The notes beneath the pieces are model-generated. The model ran no database searches and was not told the DNA's origin. It saw only the letters and a program-made list of their open reading frames with translations. The position numbers and the translations under genes are program-made. A stretch of DNA of 47,469 nt from Haliscomenobacter sp038240665. GTDB lineage: Bacteria; Bacteroidota; Bacteroidia; Chitinophagales; Saprospiraceae. Numbering within the stretch: the stretch's first letter is position 1; each line of letters begins with the position of its first letter. Shown here one piece after another: positions 18,559 to 27,749 of this stretch. Location of the stretch: the NCBI GenBank assembly GCA_038240665.1, contig JBBRGN010000006.1, positions 1 to 47,469 of the forward strand, given 5' to 3'.

Positions 18559-18603
18559 TTAAGGATTAGGTAGTAAAAATTTTCTACTTTTACTCATCCT
18601 TAA
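18559..18603. promoter_or_regulatory. Inverted repeats upstream of thyA
   Basis: TTAAGGAT (18559-18566) pairs with ATCCTTAA (18596-18603), and inside it AGTAAAA (18572-18578) pairs with TTTTACT (18588-18594). The element lies about 60 nt before the thyA start codon. It contains TACTTTTA (18585-18592), which is close to the Bacteroidota -7 box TAnnTTTG. It could be an operator overlapping the promoter or a leader hairpin. The region from 18369 to 18663 shows nothing else that I can support. Confidence 0.35.
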
Positions 18604-18663
18604 GGGGTCTTAGAACTCATCTAGGATCGAAGATAACACAAACCAACTAATAAGAAGCCATTC

Positions 18664-19569
18664 ATGCAGCAGTACCATGCTTTGCTTCAGCACATCCTTG
18701 ATCATGGGGTGGAAAAAACCGATCGCACCGGAACTGGTACCATCAGCGTATTCGGCTACCAATTGCGTATCGATTTGGCGCAAGGTTTTCCTTTACTTAC
18801 TACCAAAAAAATCCATACCAAATCCATCATCCACGAGTTGTTGTGGTTTTTGCGTGGAGAAACCAATATTCAATATCTTGTGCAAAATGGGGTCAACATC
18901 TGGAATGACTGGCCCTTTCAATATTACTTGCAACAAAACGGGTTGGCCAATACCTATCCTAAATACAGCCAGGAATGGAAAGCCAAGATGACCGAGTTTG
19001 TGGAGCAGATCAAAGTAGATGATGATTTTGCCGCCCACTGGGGGGACTTAGGCCCCGTTTATGGGCATCAATGGCGCAATTTTGGGGGTGTAGACCAAAT
19101 TTCCCAAGTTATATCCGACATACGGCGCAACCCAGATTCTCGCCGCTTGATTGTTTCTGCCTGGAATCCCGTTGATATTCCGGTGATGGCGCAGAGCGGT
19201 TTGCCGCCTTGTCATGTTTTGTTTCAATTTTATGTAGCGGAAGGCAAGTTGTCATGTCAGTTGTACCAGCGCTCCGCAGATGTATTTTTAGGTGTTCCAT
19301 TCAACATCGCTTCTTACGCCTTGCTAACCCTTATGGTGGCGCAGGTTTGTAACCTCCAACCCGGAGATTTCGTACACTCTTTTGGAGATGCACATTTGTA
19401 TCTGAACCACTTGGATCAAGCCCGACTTCAACTGTCTCGCGATATCCGGCTTTTGCCTACACTGACCATCAATCCAGCTGTTCAAGAAATTTTTGACTTC
19501 CAAGCTGCTGACTTTAATTTGGAAAATTACGATCCACATCCGCACATCAAGGCGGAGGTGTCTATATAA
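18664..19569 (+). CDS. thyA: Thymidylate synthase
   Basis: The protein converts dUMP to dTMP with methylene-tetrahydrofolate. All family blocks are visible in 301 residues: DRTGTGTISVFGYQLRIDL at the N-terminus, FPLLTTKKIHTKSIIHELLWFLRG, GPVYGHQWRNFGG, RRNPDSRRLIVSAWNP, the catalytic Cys183 in SGLPPCHVLFQFYV, the LYQRSADVFLGVPFNIASYALL dUMP site, and HSFGDAHLYLNHLDQ near the end. It is longer than the E. coli enzyme (264) because of an insertion after NDWPFQYYLQ, as in Lactobacillus-type enzymes. No folA follows within the window; the next gene is more than 370 bp away on the same strand. Confidence 0.95.
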   Translation: MQQYHALLQHILDHGVEKTDRTGTGTISVFGYQLRIDLAQGFPLLTTKKIHTKSIIHELLWFLRGETNIQYLVQNGVNIWNDWPFQYYLQQNGLANTYPKYSQEWKAKMTEFVEQIKVDDDFAAHWGDLGPVYGHQWRNFGGVDQISQVISDIRRNPDSRRLIVSAWNPVDIPVMAQSGLPPCHVLFQFYVAEGKLSCQLYQRSADVFLGVPFNIASYALLTLMVAQVCNLQPGDFVHSFGDAHLYLNHLDQARLQLSRDIRLLPTLTINPAVQEIFDFQAADFNLENYDPHPHIKAEVSI

Positions 19570-19945
19570 AGTGGAGTCTTGCTTCAAAAATGGGCATTTA
19601 GAAACTGTATTTTTTGGCTTTTTGGACATTCATTTTTTTGAAGTTTCAGAAAAAAATGAAAAACAAGTTATAATTTTGATTGTTGTTTAATGAGATGAGT
19701 AAAAAGGCTTTTTTGCAGTACAATTGAAAAGTCTTAATGATTAATCATTTTTTGGAAAGCCAAATGTTCCTTCTGCGAGGTGTTTATCGCTGGTAAGAAA
19801 ACACCCTTTTGTTTAGACGGAATCTAAATAAATCGCAGTTTTCACAAAACTATGTTAAAAGCGTAGATGGAGTTATATATTTGCGCTGACAAAAGGATGA
19901 CACGAATTCGCAAAATAGTAATCCAAGCATATAAAAGCATATACA
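19570..19945 (+). promoter_or_regulatory. Intergenic leader of the ACIII/cox operon with candidate -7 boxes
   Basis: This 376-bp gap holds two matches to the Bacteroidota -7 consensus TAnnTTTG: TAATTTTG at 19671-19678 and TATATTTG at 19876-19883. The second is 62 nt before the actA start and is the better candidate for the operon promoter; its -33 region is weak. A hairpin of GGTGTTT (19779-19785) and AAACACC (19799-19805), followed by CTTTTG, lies between them. A short direct repeat AGCATATA occurs just before the actA start codon. No coding potential was found. Confidence 0.4.
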
Positions 19946-21364
19946 ATGATATTTAAGTCTTTGATTAGCCGATTTTTAATCTTCGTTTGGCTTTTTTGCG
20001 GCGCCCTGAATTTGCAGGGTCAAGCTACGGGTGATGCCGCTGCTGGTAAAACCCTCTTCACGAACCAGTGTGCTACGTGCCACAACAAAAACATGAAGGA
20101 CAACCTCACGGGTCCGGCATTGGGTGGCGTGCAAGAGCGTTGGGCCGCATTTCCACGTACTGATTTGTACAAGTGGATTCGCAACTCTCAATCTTTGATT
20201 TCCTCTGGTCATCCTCGCGCCACCGAGCTCTGGAGTAAGTGGAAACCAACTGTGATGAGCAACTTCAACCTCACGGATATAGAGATTGAAAATATCTTGG
20301 CTTACATCGAAGGTGTCAACAATGGTACTTTCGGGCCAAAAAAACCTGATGTTACGGCGGTTGTACCAGGTGCTACCGAGGAAAAAGGCAACAATACAAT
20401 GCTTTTTATTCTTCTAGCGGTGATTCTGGGAATTTTTGCAGTGGTGTTGGCGCGTATTTTGTCCAACCTCAACTACATGCTTCAATTGAAGGAAGGAGCT
20501 GTTCTAGCGGAGCGCAAAACTTTGGTACAGATTCTAACCAGCAAAGGCATTATTGCCTTCGTTATTTTTGCCTTGGTCGTTTTAGGCGGCTACACCACAG
20601 TAAACAATGCGATCTCTTTAGGTCGCCAGCAAGGTTATCAACCAGAGCAACCCATCAAGTTTTCTCACGTTACCCACGCGGGTTTGAATAAAATTGATTG
20701 CCAATATTGCCACGACGGTGCTCGTCGCAGCAAGCAATCGGTTATTCCTGCAGCTAATACCTGTATGAATTGTCACCGAGCTATCAAAGTCGGTTCCCAA
20801 TATGGCACTGCCGAATTGACTAAAATCTACGCTTCTATCGGTTACAATCCGCGTACCGATAAGTATGTGGAGAACTACGACAAACTTAGCCAAGCTGAAG
20901 TGGAAGACATCTACAAACGGTGGATTGCTGATACCTATGTAAGTGAGAAGAAAACGCTAGATGCAACTGGCGAAGCACTGATCGAAGAACAATGGGATGG
21001 CATCGTTTCGGCTTTGACGGATAAAAAAGAAGGCGATTATAAAGTACAGGGACCAATCGAATGGGTACGTATCCATAACTTGCCTGACCATGCTTACTTC
21101 AACCATGCTCAACACGTAGCAGTGGGTAAAGTAGAATGCCAGACTTGCCACGGTAAAATCCAAGAAATGGAAGTTGTAAAACAGCAATCTCCACTCTCTA
21201 TGGGCTGGTGCATTAACTGTCACCGTAAAACCGAAGTAAAATTCGACAACGACTACTACAAAAACTACTATGCGAAATACCACGAGCAAATGGCTAGCGG
21301 TGCTCGTACTAAAGTTACCGTAGAGGATGTTGGCGGTTTGGAATGTCAAAAATGCCACTATTAA
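19946..21364 (+). CDS. actA: Alternative complex III subunit ActA, multiheme cytochrome c with an extra N-terminal heme domain
   Basis: A 472-residue periplasmic membrane-bound cytochrome c. A signal peptide ends near residue 26 (LNLQGQ). A mono-heme domain follows with CATCH at 42-46 and a possible Met ligand in PTVMSNF. Two hydrophobic helices lie near 150-172 and 200-220. Five more CxxCH motifs begin at Cys252, Cys273, Cys398, Cys422 and Cys467, the last ending one residue before the C-terminus. The pentaheme part is the usual ActA. ACIII oxidises menaquinol and passes electrons through FeS clusters and hemes to the oxidase. It is the first gene of actABCDEF, followed by the cox genes. The sixth heme is discussed as a finding. 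Confidence 0.9.
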   Translation: MIFKSLISRFLIFVWLFCGALNLQGQATGDAAAGKTLFTNQCATCHNKNMKDNLTGPALGGVQERWAAFPRTDLYKWIRNSQSLISSGHPRATELWSKWKPTVMSNFNLTDIEIENILAYIEGVNNGTFGPKKPDVTAVVPGATEEKGNNTMLFILLAVILGIFAVVLARILSNLNYMLQLKEGAVLAERKTLVQILTSKGIIAFVIFALVVLGGYTTVNNAISLGRQQGYQPEQPIKFSHVTHAGLNKIDCQYCHDGARRSKQSVIPAANTCMNCHRAIKVGSQYGTAELTKIYASIGYNPRTDKYVENYDKLSQAEVEDIYKRWIADTYVSEKKTLDATGEALIEEQWDGIVSALTDKKEGDYKVQGPIEWVRIHNLPDHAYFNHAQHVAVGKVECQTCHGKIQEMEVVKQQSPLSMGWCINCHRKTEVKFDNDYYKNYYAKYHEQMASGARTKVTVEDVGGLECQKCHY

Positions 21365-21416
21365 TTGGCGTTTATGCCTTTTTGATTCTTTTGGATAACC
21401 TTATGCACCATAGCAG

Positions 21417-24400
21417 ATGAAAAATCAAAATAATGAAGTTTGGGTAGGTGTCGATCAATTGACCAACGACCCAGCTTATCTGAAGACTGTTAATCAAGAG
21501 TTTGTTGAACTGCCGATAGTTGAGCAACTTGCTCAAGAAGAGAACCTTGACCTTGGGGCTAATCGCCGTGATTTTTTGAAATACTTGGGTTTTGGTCTTG
21601 GTGCTGCTACCCTGGCCGCTAGTTGTGAAATTCCGGTAAGAAAGGCCATCCCTTATGTGACCAAGCCGGATACCATTGTACCCGGAGTAGCTGTTTATTT
21701 TGCTTCTTCTTTTATTCAAGGCGGAGATTATTGCCCCGTTTTGGTAAAAACCCGGGAAGGACGCCCCATCAAGATTGAAGGAAATAGCCTTTCCAGCATT
21801 ACCAAAGGTGGTACCAGCGCGCGCGCTCAGGCTAGTGTACTGAGCTTGTACGATACCAGCCGCATCGACGGCCCATATCACATCAAAGCTGGAAAAATTG
21901 ATCGTCCAGTTGGTAAATTTGGTAAAGGACCAGACTGGAAAGAAATCGACAAAGAAATCATGGGGAAGTTGAAACCAAGCGATCAGATCCGCATTGTTTC
22001 ACATACCCTTTTGAGCCCACTTACCAAGCAGGCCATCGCCGACTTTAAAGCAAAATTCCCCAATACAGTAGAAGTCATTTACGATCCAGTTTCTAGCTCC
22101 GCGCAGTTGGAAGCCAACGGCATCTGTTTTGGCGAAGCGGTTATTCCTGCTTATCATTTTGATAAAGCGGACGTAATCTTAGCATTTGAAGCTGACTTCC
22201 TTGGTTCTTGGATTTCTCCAACCGAATATGCCAGCCAGTACGCTAAAAACCGTACCATCAAGGATGTCAAAAATGCAAAAATGTCGCGCCACATCCAGGT
22301 AGAAAGCCATATGAGCTTGACTGGATCAAACGCTGACAACCGTATTTTGGTAAAACCTACCGAGCAAGGTGCGGCTATCGTAGCCTTGTACAATGAATTG
22401 GCGGTATTGAGCGGTCAAAGCAAAGTAGCTGGTCCAGCTCTTGATGCCGAAAAAGCAGCTAAGTTCAAGACCCTTGCCAAGGAACTGTTTGCTGCCAAAC
22501 AAAAAGCTTTGGTGGTTTCTGCTTCCAATAACGTAGGCGAACAAGTATTGATCAACGCGATCAACACCCTCTTAGACAGCTACGGTACTACCATCGATTT
22601 CAACAATGCCTCGCTACAGCGCCAAGGCTCAGATAAGAGCATCCAAGGTTTGATTGCTGAGATGCAAAGCGGAAAGGTAAATGCAGTATTTTTCCTAGAC
22701 GGCGCTAATCCAGCTTGGGATATCCCAAATGCGGACAAATTCCGCACGGCTTTGGCTAAGGTGAAATTGAAAGTATCTTTTTCCGCGTTGCCAAGCGAGA
22801 CGGTGGCATTGTGTGACTACGCAACGCCTACCCACCACTATCTAGAGAGCTGGGGCGACGTAGAAGCGAAGCGCGGCCACTTCAGCTTGATCCAGCCAAC
22901 AATCGCACCCTTGTTCAAAACCCGTCAAGCCGAAGAAACTTTGTTGACGTGGGCAGACAGCGAAAAATTGAATAAAAAAGCCGATCAGCCGGTTTACGAA
23001 TATTTGATGGCTACCTGGCAGGCAAACCACTTTGCTGGTAGCTCATTTGCAACTTTCCAATCTTTCTGGGACAGCACTTTGCACGACGGTGTTTTTGAAA
23101 AAGGGCTACCGGTAAGACCGGAGTTTGGTTTTGGTGGCGATGTGAACAAAGCAGCGAGCCAAGTTCGCAAGCCGGCTAATAAAGGAATGGAAATTTCCTT
23201 TTTTGAAACCGTAAACATGGCTGGCGGTCAATATGCCAACAACCCATGGCTCCAAGAAATGCCTGATCCAGTGGCGCGCACCGTATGGGGCAACTACTTA
23301 GCGATTCCCGTAAAGTGGGAAGGAGGCAATCGTTTCAAGTCTTTGAACAACTTGAACCAAGATGAGACCTACGGAAACGCCGATAAAGTAGAAGTTACCA
23401 TTGGCGGTAAAAAGCAAGTGATCACAACGGTACGCCAGTTTGGTCAGATGCAAGAAACATTGGGTTTGGCGCTGGGTTACGGTCGCGAAATCTCAGGAAA
23501 CGCTGGTCGCGCCCTTGGCGAACAAATTGGCGTCAACGTCTATCCTTGGTTGTCAGTAGACGCCCAAGGCAATACGCAATATTATGCGGTAGGCGTTGAA
23601 GTTTCCAACTCTATCCAAGTAGAAAAAGCTTTCCCTTGCGTACAGTACCACCACTCTATGGGGGTTACGGCAAAAGGTAAAGATGGAAAACTGCTCACTG
23701 ATGCCAGCACGGGCAAACCATTGAATGTAGATGAATCTGCATTGATGGCGTTGGGAACGGGTTACCAAGGTAGCATCGTTAACCGTTCCATCATCTACAA
23801 AGGACACGTGAACGATGTCAAAGAAGTAGTTGAGCATGTAGAAGAAAGAAGATCAGAAGCTTCTCATTTGAATGATCAGACGCTTTATCCTTTCAAAAAA
23901 TATGTTGACGAGCACTACAGCCAATCTTTTTGGTGGGCGATGCACGTTGATTTGAATGCCTGTATCGGTTGTGGTGCTTGCCAGGTGGCTTGTATCTCTG
24001 AAAACAACGTTCCAGTAGTAGGTAAAAAAGAAGTAGCGCGCCACCACGAAATGACCTGGTTGCGCATCGACCGTTACTTCTTTGGCGACTATGAAAACCC
24101 AAACGTGGTTTATCAGCCGATGATGTGCCAGCACTGCGACAACGCGCCTTGTGAAAATGTTTGTCCAGTAGCTGCTACCAACCACAGCTCAGAAGGTTTG
24201 AACCAGATGACTTACAACCGTTGTATCGGTACCCGTTACTGCGCCAACAACTGTCCATATAAAGTACGTCGTTTCAACTGGTTGGATTACACTTCTGCTG
24301 ACCTTTTTGGTGCCAACTCGCCAACTGTAAGCGGCGAAGAAGTACCATTCACTGCCGACAATCTTACGCGCATGGTATTGAACCCAGACGTAACGGTTCG

Positions 24401-24692
24401 TTCTCGCGGGGTAATTGAAAAGTGTAGCTTCTGCGTACAACGTTTGCAGGAAGGAAAATTATTGGCGAAGCGTGAAGGCCGTCGTTTGGGTGAAAACGAT
24501 GTCAAAACAGCCTGTCAAACTGCTTGTCCTACTGGAGCCATTGTTTTTGGTGACCGCAACGACAAAAAGAGTACGGTTGCTAAGCGTATGGAAAGCCCGC
24601 TGAACTACTTGGTATTGGAAGAAGTCAACACCATGTCTTCTGTCAACTACTCTGCCAAGTTGATCAACCGCGACGAAAAACTGGATGCATAA
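21417..24692 (+). CDS. actB: Alternative complex III subunit ActB, molybdopterin-like plus iron-sulfur fusion
   Basis: A 1091-residue protein that joins a molybdopterin oxidoreductase-like half (no cofactor in characterised ACIII) and a C-terminal ferredoxin-like half. Near the N-terminus NRRDFLKYLGFGLGA is a twin-arginine-type signal and LAASC is a lipobox, so the mature protein is probably a Tat-exported lipoprotein, as reported for ActB elsewhere. The FeS part has four cysteine clusters: CIGCGACQVAC, CQHCDNAPCENVCPV, CIGTRYCANNCPY and a CSFC ... CQTACPTGA pair, which fit three [4Fe-4S] and one [3Fe-4S] centre. The gene begins 52 bp after actA and ends 59 bp before actC. Confidence 0.95.
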   Translation: MKNQNNEVWVGVDQLTNDPAYLKTVNQEFVELPIVEQLAQEENLDLGANRRDFLKYLGFGLGAATLAASCEIPVRKAIPYVTKPDTIVPGVAVYFASSFIQGGDYCPVLVKTREGRPIKIEGNSLSSITKGGTSARAQASVLSLYDTSRIDGPYHIKAGKIDRPVGKFGKGPDWKEIDKEIMGKLKPSDQIRIVSHTLLSPLTKQAIADFKAKFPNTVEVIYDPVSSSAQLEANGICFGEAVIPAYHFDKADVILAFEADFLGSWISPTEYASQYAKNRTIKDVKNAKMSRHIQVESHMSLTGSNADNRILVKPTEQGAAIVALYNELAVLSGQSKVAGPALDAEKAAKFKTLAKELFAAKQKALVVSASNNVGEQVLINAINTLLDSYGTTIDFNNASLQRQGSDKSIQGLIAEMQSGKVNAVFFLDGANPAWDIPNADKFRTALAKVKLKVSFSALPSETVALCDYATPTHHYLESWGDVEAKRGHFSLIQPTIAPLFKTRQAEETLLTWADSEKLNKKADQPVYEYLMATWQANHFAGSSFATFQSFWDSTLHDGVFEKGLPVRPEFGFGGDVNKAASQVRKPANKGMEISFFETVNMAGGQYANNPWLQEMPDPVARTVWGNYLAIPVKWEGGNRFKSLNNLNQDETYGNADKVEVTIGGKKQVITTVRQFGQMQETLGLALGYGREISGNAGRALGEQIGVNVYPWLSVDAQGNTQYYAVGVEVSNSIQVEKAFPCVQYHHSMGVTAKGKDGKLLTDASTGKPLNVDESALMALGTGYQGSIVNRSIIYKGHVNDVKEVVEHVEERRSEASHLNDQTLYPFKKYVDEHYSQSFWWAMHVDLNACIGCGACQVACISENNVPVVGKKEVARHHEMTWLRIDRYFFGDYENPNVVYQPMMCQHCDNAPCENVCPVAATNHSSEGLNQMTYNRCIGTRYCANNCPYKVRRFNWLDYTSADLFGANSPTVSGEEVPFTADNLTRMVLNPDVTVRSRGVIEKCSFCVQRLQEGKLLAKREGRRLGENDVKTACQTACPTGAIVFGDRNDKKSTVAKRMESPLNYLVLEEVNTMSSVNYSAKLINRDEKLDA

Positions 24693-24751
24693 ATTAAATT
24701 GATCATATCCCGCGGTGAAAACAGCGGGTACTCATAATCATAACAACAAGC

Positions 24752-26203
24752 ATGAGCGCACCCATTTCAGCGATACGCGAGCCTCTAATTTACGGCAATA
24801 AGACGTATCACGACATCACGGAAGACATCTGTGCAGCTACCGAAAAAACGCCAACTATCGCTTGGGTTTTGGCTTTTATCACAGCTGTTACTTTTTTGAC
24901 AGTTTATGTCTTTTGCGTTACCTGGACGGTTTGGCAAGGGATTGGTACTTGGAACTTGAACCGAACCATCGGTTGGGGTTGGGACATTACCAACTTCGTT
25001 TGGTGGGTCGGTATTGGTCACGCGGGTACCCTGATCTCCGCTATCCTTTTGTTGTTCCGTCAAAAATGGCGTACGGGTGTTAACCGTGCAGCGGAAGCCA
25101 TGACGATTTTTGCGGTAATTTGCGCTGGTCAATTCCCGATTCTTCACATGGGACGCGTATGGCTGGCTTTCTTCATATTTCCTTATCCCAATACCCGTGG
25201 GCCGTTGTGGGTGAACTTTAGTTCTCCTTTGTTGTGGGACGTATTTGCGATCTCTACTTACTTTACGGTATCGTTGTTGTTCTGGTATACTGGTTTGGTG
25301 CCTGACTTTGCAACGGTACGCGACCGTGCTAAGGGAATACGCCGTTGGATGTACAATGGTTTGGCGTTTGGTTGGACTGGTTCAGCCAAACACTGGCAGC
25401 GCTGGGAAAGCTTGTCTTTGATCTTGGCTGGTTTGTCGACGCCCCTGGTACTTTCGGTACACACCATTGTATCTTTTGACTTCGCCACTTCGGTAATTCC
25501 TGGCTGGCACACCACCATTTTTCCTCCCTACTTCGTTGCGGGTGCGATCTTCTCTGGTTTTGCTATGGTTCAAACGCTGATGCTGATTACGCGAAAAGTG
25601 TTGAACCTTCAACAATACATTACACTAGAACACATCGAAAGTATGAACCGGGTCATTCTGGTAACAGGTACGATTGTCGGTGTTGCTTATTTAACTGAGT
25701 TGTTTATTGCTTGGTATTCAGGTTACCAATACGAGCAGTTTGCATTTGCCAACCGCGTATTGGGTCCTTACTGGTGGTCATATGTGGGGATGATGTCTTG
25801 TAATGTACTTTCTCCGCAGCTCTTTTGGGTAAAAAGTTTCCGTAGAAATGTTGCTCTTACCTTTGGCATGTCGATTTTTATCAACATTGGTATGTGGTTT
25901 GAGCGCTTTGTGATCATTGCTACTACCTTGGCGCGTGATTACTTACCATCATCATGGAGCTACTATTCAGCTACCTGGGTCGAGGTAGGTTTGTTCGTGG
26001 GTACTTTGGGTTTGTTTTCAACTTTGTTTTTGACGTTCACGCGCATTGCTCCAGTAGTAGCGATCGCTGAAATAAAGAGCATCTTGAAAACTGCTGGTGA
26101 TCAGTACGTAGGACCGGAAGTAGCAAAAAAACATGCAGCAGAGCATGGGCACGTGAAGGTAACTACGAATGGTCATGACGATCATGACCATGCTGCCCAC
26201 TAA
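24752..26203 (+). CDS. actC: Alternative complex III subunit ActC, NrfD-family membrane protein
   Basis: The 483-residue product is an NrfD/PsrC-type integral membrane protein with about ten transmembrane helices (for example TIAWVLAFITAVTFLTVYVFC and FVWWVGIGHAGTLISAILLLF). It provides the quinol-binding membrane part of ACIII and the GHAGTLISA and RVWLAFFIFPYPN segments are typical. The C-terminus ends in a soluble, histidine-rich tail (AAEHGHV ... GHDDHDHAAH), which is not part of the helix bundle and could bind metal. The gene lies between actB and actD with 45 bp to the latter. Confidence 0.95.
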   Translation: MSAPISAIREPLIYGNKTYHDITEDICAATEKTPTIAWVLAFITAVTFLTVYVFCVTWTVWQGIGTWNLNRTIGWGWDITNFVWWVGIGHAGTLISAILLLFRQKWRTGVNRAAEAMTIFAVICAGQFPILHMGRVWLAFFIFPYPNTRGPLWVNFSSPLLWDVFAISTYFTVSLLFWYTGLVPDFATVRDRAKGIRRWMYNGLAFGWTGSAKHWQRWESLSLILAGLSTPLVLSVHTIVSFDFATSVIPGWHTTIFPPYFVAGAIFSGFAMVQTLMLITRKVLNLQQYITLEHIESMNRVILVTGTIVGVAYLTELFIAWYSGYQYEQFAFANRVLGPYWWSYVGMMSCNVLSPQLFWVKSFRRNVALTFGMSIFINIGMWFERFVIIATTLARDYLPSSWSYYSATWVEVGLFVGTLGLFSTLFLTFTRIAPVVAIAEIKSILKTAGDQYVGPEVAKKHAAEHGHVKVTTNGHDDHDHAAH

Positions 26204-26248
26204 GCAGCGCAATTAATCCATTAGTAGATCAAAAAATCGCAAAAGATA

Positions 26249-26779
26249 ATGAGACACATAAATAAAGACGTACTCTACGGTTTGTACAACGATGAAGAGC
26301 AATTGCTGATCGCAGTACGCCAGGCTAGAGCCGCTCATTTAGAAATCATGGATGTATTTTCTCCGTTCCCAGTCCACGGATTGGATAACGCATTGGGATT
26401 AGAAGAAAGCCGTCTGCACATGTCAGGTTTTGTATACGGTTTGATCGGTACATTGACTGCATTTTTGGGAATGACCTGGGTTTTTACCAGCGATTGGCCC
26501 ATCATAATTGGCGGTAAGCCTTACTTTGCTGCGCCAGCCTTTATACCAGTAACTTTTGAGTTAACTGTACTTTTTGCAGCTATCGGTATGGTGGTCACTT
26601 TTTACACCATTTGTGGTATGGGGCCAGGAGTAATTAACCCAACTTTGGACGATCGAATTACCGATGATAAATTCTGTATTGCATTTGACGTATCAACTGC
26701 TGAAACCAGCCAAGTTGATCAATTCAAAAGCTTTCTTGAGGATAGCGGGGCAGAAGGCGTACAGACCAAACACATTTAA
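26249..26779 (+). CDS. actD: Alternative complex III subunit ActD (DUF3341)
   Basis: A 176-residue protein with the DUF3341 layout: a soluble N-terminus (DVLYGLYNDEEQLLIAVRQAR ... EIMDVFSPFPVHGLD), two transmembrane helices near residues 62-82 and 95-123, and a soluble C-terminal domain. ActD sits beside ActC and ActF in the membrane part of ACIII. The short soluble domain resembles a ferredoxin-like fold without cofactor residues. The gene lies 45 bp after actC and 42 bp before the actE ATG. Confidence 0.92.
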   Translation: MRHINKDVLYGLYNDEEQLLIAVRQARAAHLEIMDVFSPFPVHGLDNALGLEESRLHMSGFVYGLIGTLTAFLGMTWVFTSDWPIIIGGKPYFAAPAFIPVTFELTVLFAAIGMVVTFYTICGMGPGVINPTLDDRITDDKFCIAFDVSTAETSQVDQFKSFLEDSGAEGVQTKHI

Positions 26780-26821
26780 AAAGCGGTTTTTGCTGATAAA
26801 TTCAGAAAATATCCATTAGTG

Positions 26822-27700
26822 ATGAAAAGCTTAAAATATACTTTCTTCTTGGCATTGGCGGCATTCGCTCTTTATGCATGTTCACCAGCAAAAGGTGAAT
26901 TTGCGGGAACCGAATACATGCCTGATATGGGTCACCCCATTTCTTATGAACCGAATACGTTGGATGGCTATTACAACAACACTTGGGAAGAAGGCAGCGT
27001 GATGAGCCGTCGGAATCTTACACTGCACGATTTACCAGTTATTGGCTCGGTTCCACGCGGGTACGCTGGCGTGAGTTATGCTGGCGCAGCGGCTTTTGAT
27101 TCGATCATCGCCATTTTGCGGGGAAAAAACACCCTTAACGCTATCGCAGTACCGGTTAATGGTCACGTACCTTATTACTTTAAAGATAGCGAAGAGGAGC
27201 GTGTTCGGGCTTCTAACGAATATACGGTCAATCCTTTCCCGATTACAGCTGCAGGGTTGGAGCACGGTAAGGAGCTGTATACTATTTTTTGCGGTATTTG
27301 TCATGGAGACAAAGGTAATGGCGGCGGTTATTTGGTAGCAGAAGAAAACCTCAACGCCAAATATCCAGCAGCACCGGCTAATTTCTTGTTGGATACCTTT
27401 TATGTCTCTTCTAATGGCCGTTTCTACCATGCCATTATGTACGGTAAAAACGTAATGGGAGGTTACTCTGACAAGCTTTCTTATGAAGAGAGATGGCAAG
27501 TGATCCACTACATTCGTTCGCTGCAAGCAGTGGAGAAGAAATTGCAATACACGGCTACAGCCAATACGTTGAATCCTTCATTTGGCACACCAAGTGGTCA
27601 AATAAAAGGTTTAGCAATTGCGCCTGCGCCTGCAGCGATAACTGGAGCAACCTCTGGCGGTGGTGGTGGTGGCGTGCCAAGTAAAGGCAACAAGAAATAA
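26822..27700 (+). CDS. actE: Alternative complex III subunit ActE, mono-heme cytochrome c lipoprotein
   Basis: From the ATG at 26822 (a GTG lies directly before it) the protein has 292 residues. The N-terminus is a lipoprotein signal, with lipobox LYAC placing the lipid on Cys20. A cytochrome c domain holds the CGICH heme site in the second half (FCGICHGDKGNGGGY) and a possible axial Met in NVMGGYSD; the fold ends with EERWQVIHYIRSLQ, the standard cytochrome c C-terminal helix. A low-complexity Gly/Pro tail (GGGGGG) closes the protein. ActE gives the terminal heme from which electrons leave ACIII for the oxidase. It is followed by actF after 49 bp. Confidence 0.92.
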   Translation: MKSLKYTFFLALAAFALYACSPAKGEFAGTEYMPDMGHPISYEPNTLDGYYNNTWEEGSVMSRRNLTLHDLPVIGSVPRGYAGVSYAGAAAFDSIIAILRGKNTLNAIAVPVNGHVPYYFKDSEEERVRASNEYTVNPFPITAAGLEHGKELYTIFCGICHGDKGNGGGYLVAEENLNAKYPAAPANFLLDTFYVSSNGRFYHAIMYGKNVMGGYSDKLSYEERWQVIHYIRSLQAVEKKLQYTATANTLNPSFGTPSGQIKGLAIAPAPAAITGATSGGGGGGVPSKGNKK

Positions 27701-27749
27701 TTGAATTAAGAAGCATCTATCTGTTAATCAATACAATAACCAGCGAGCA

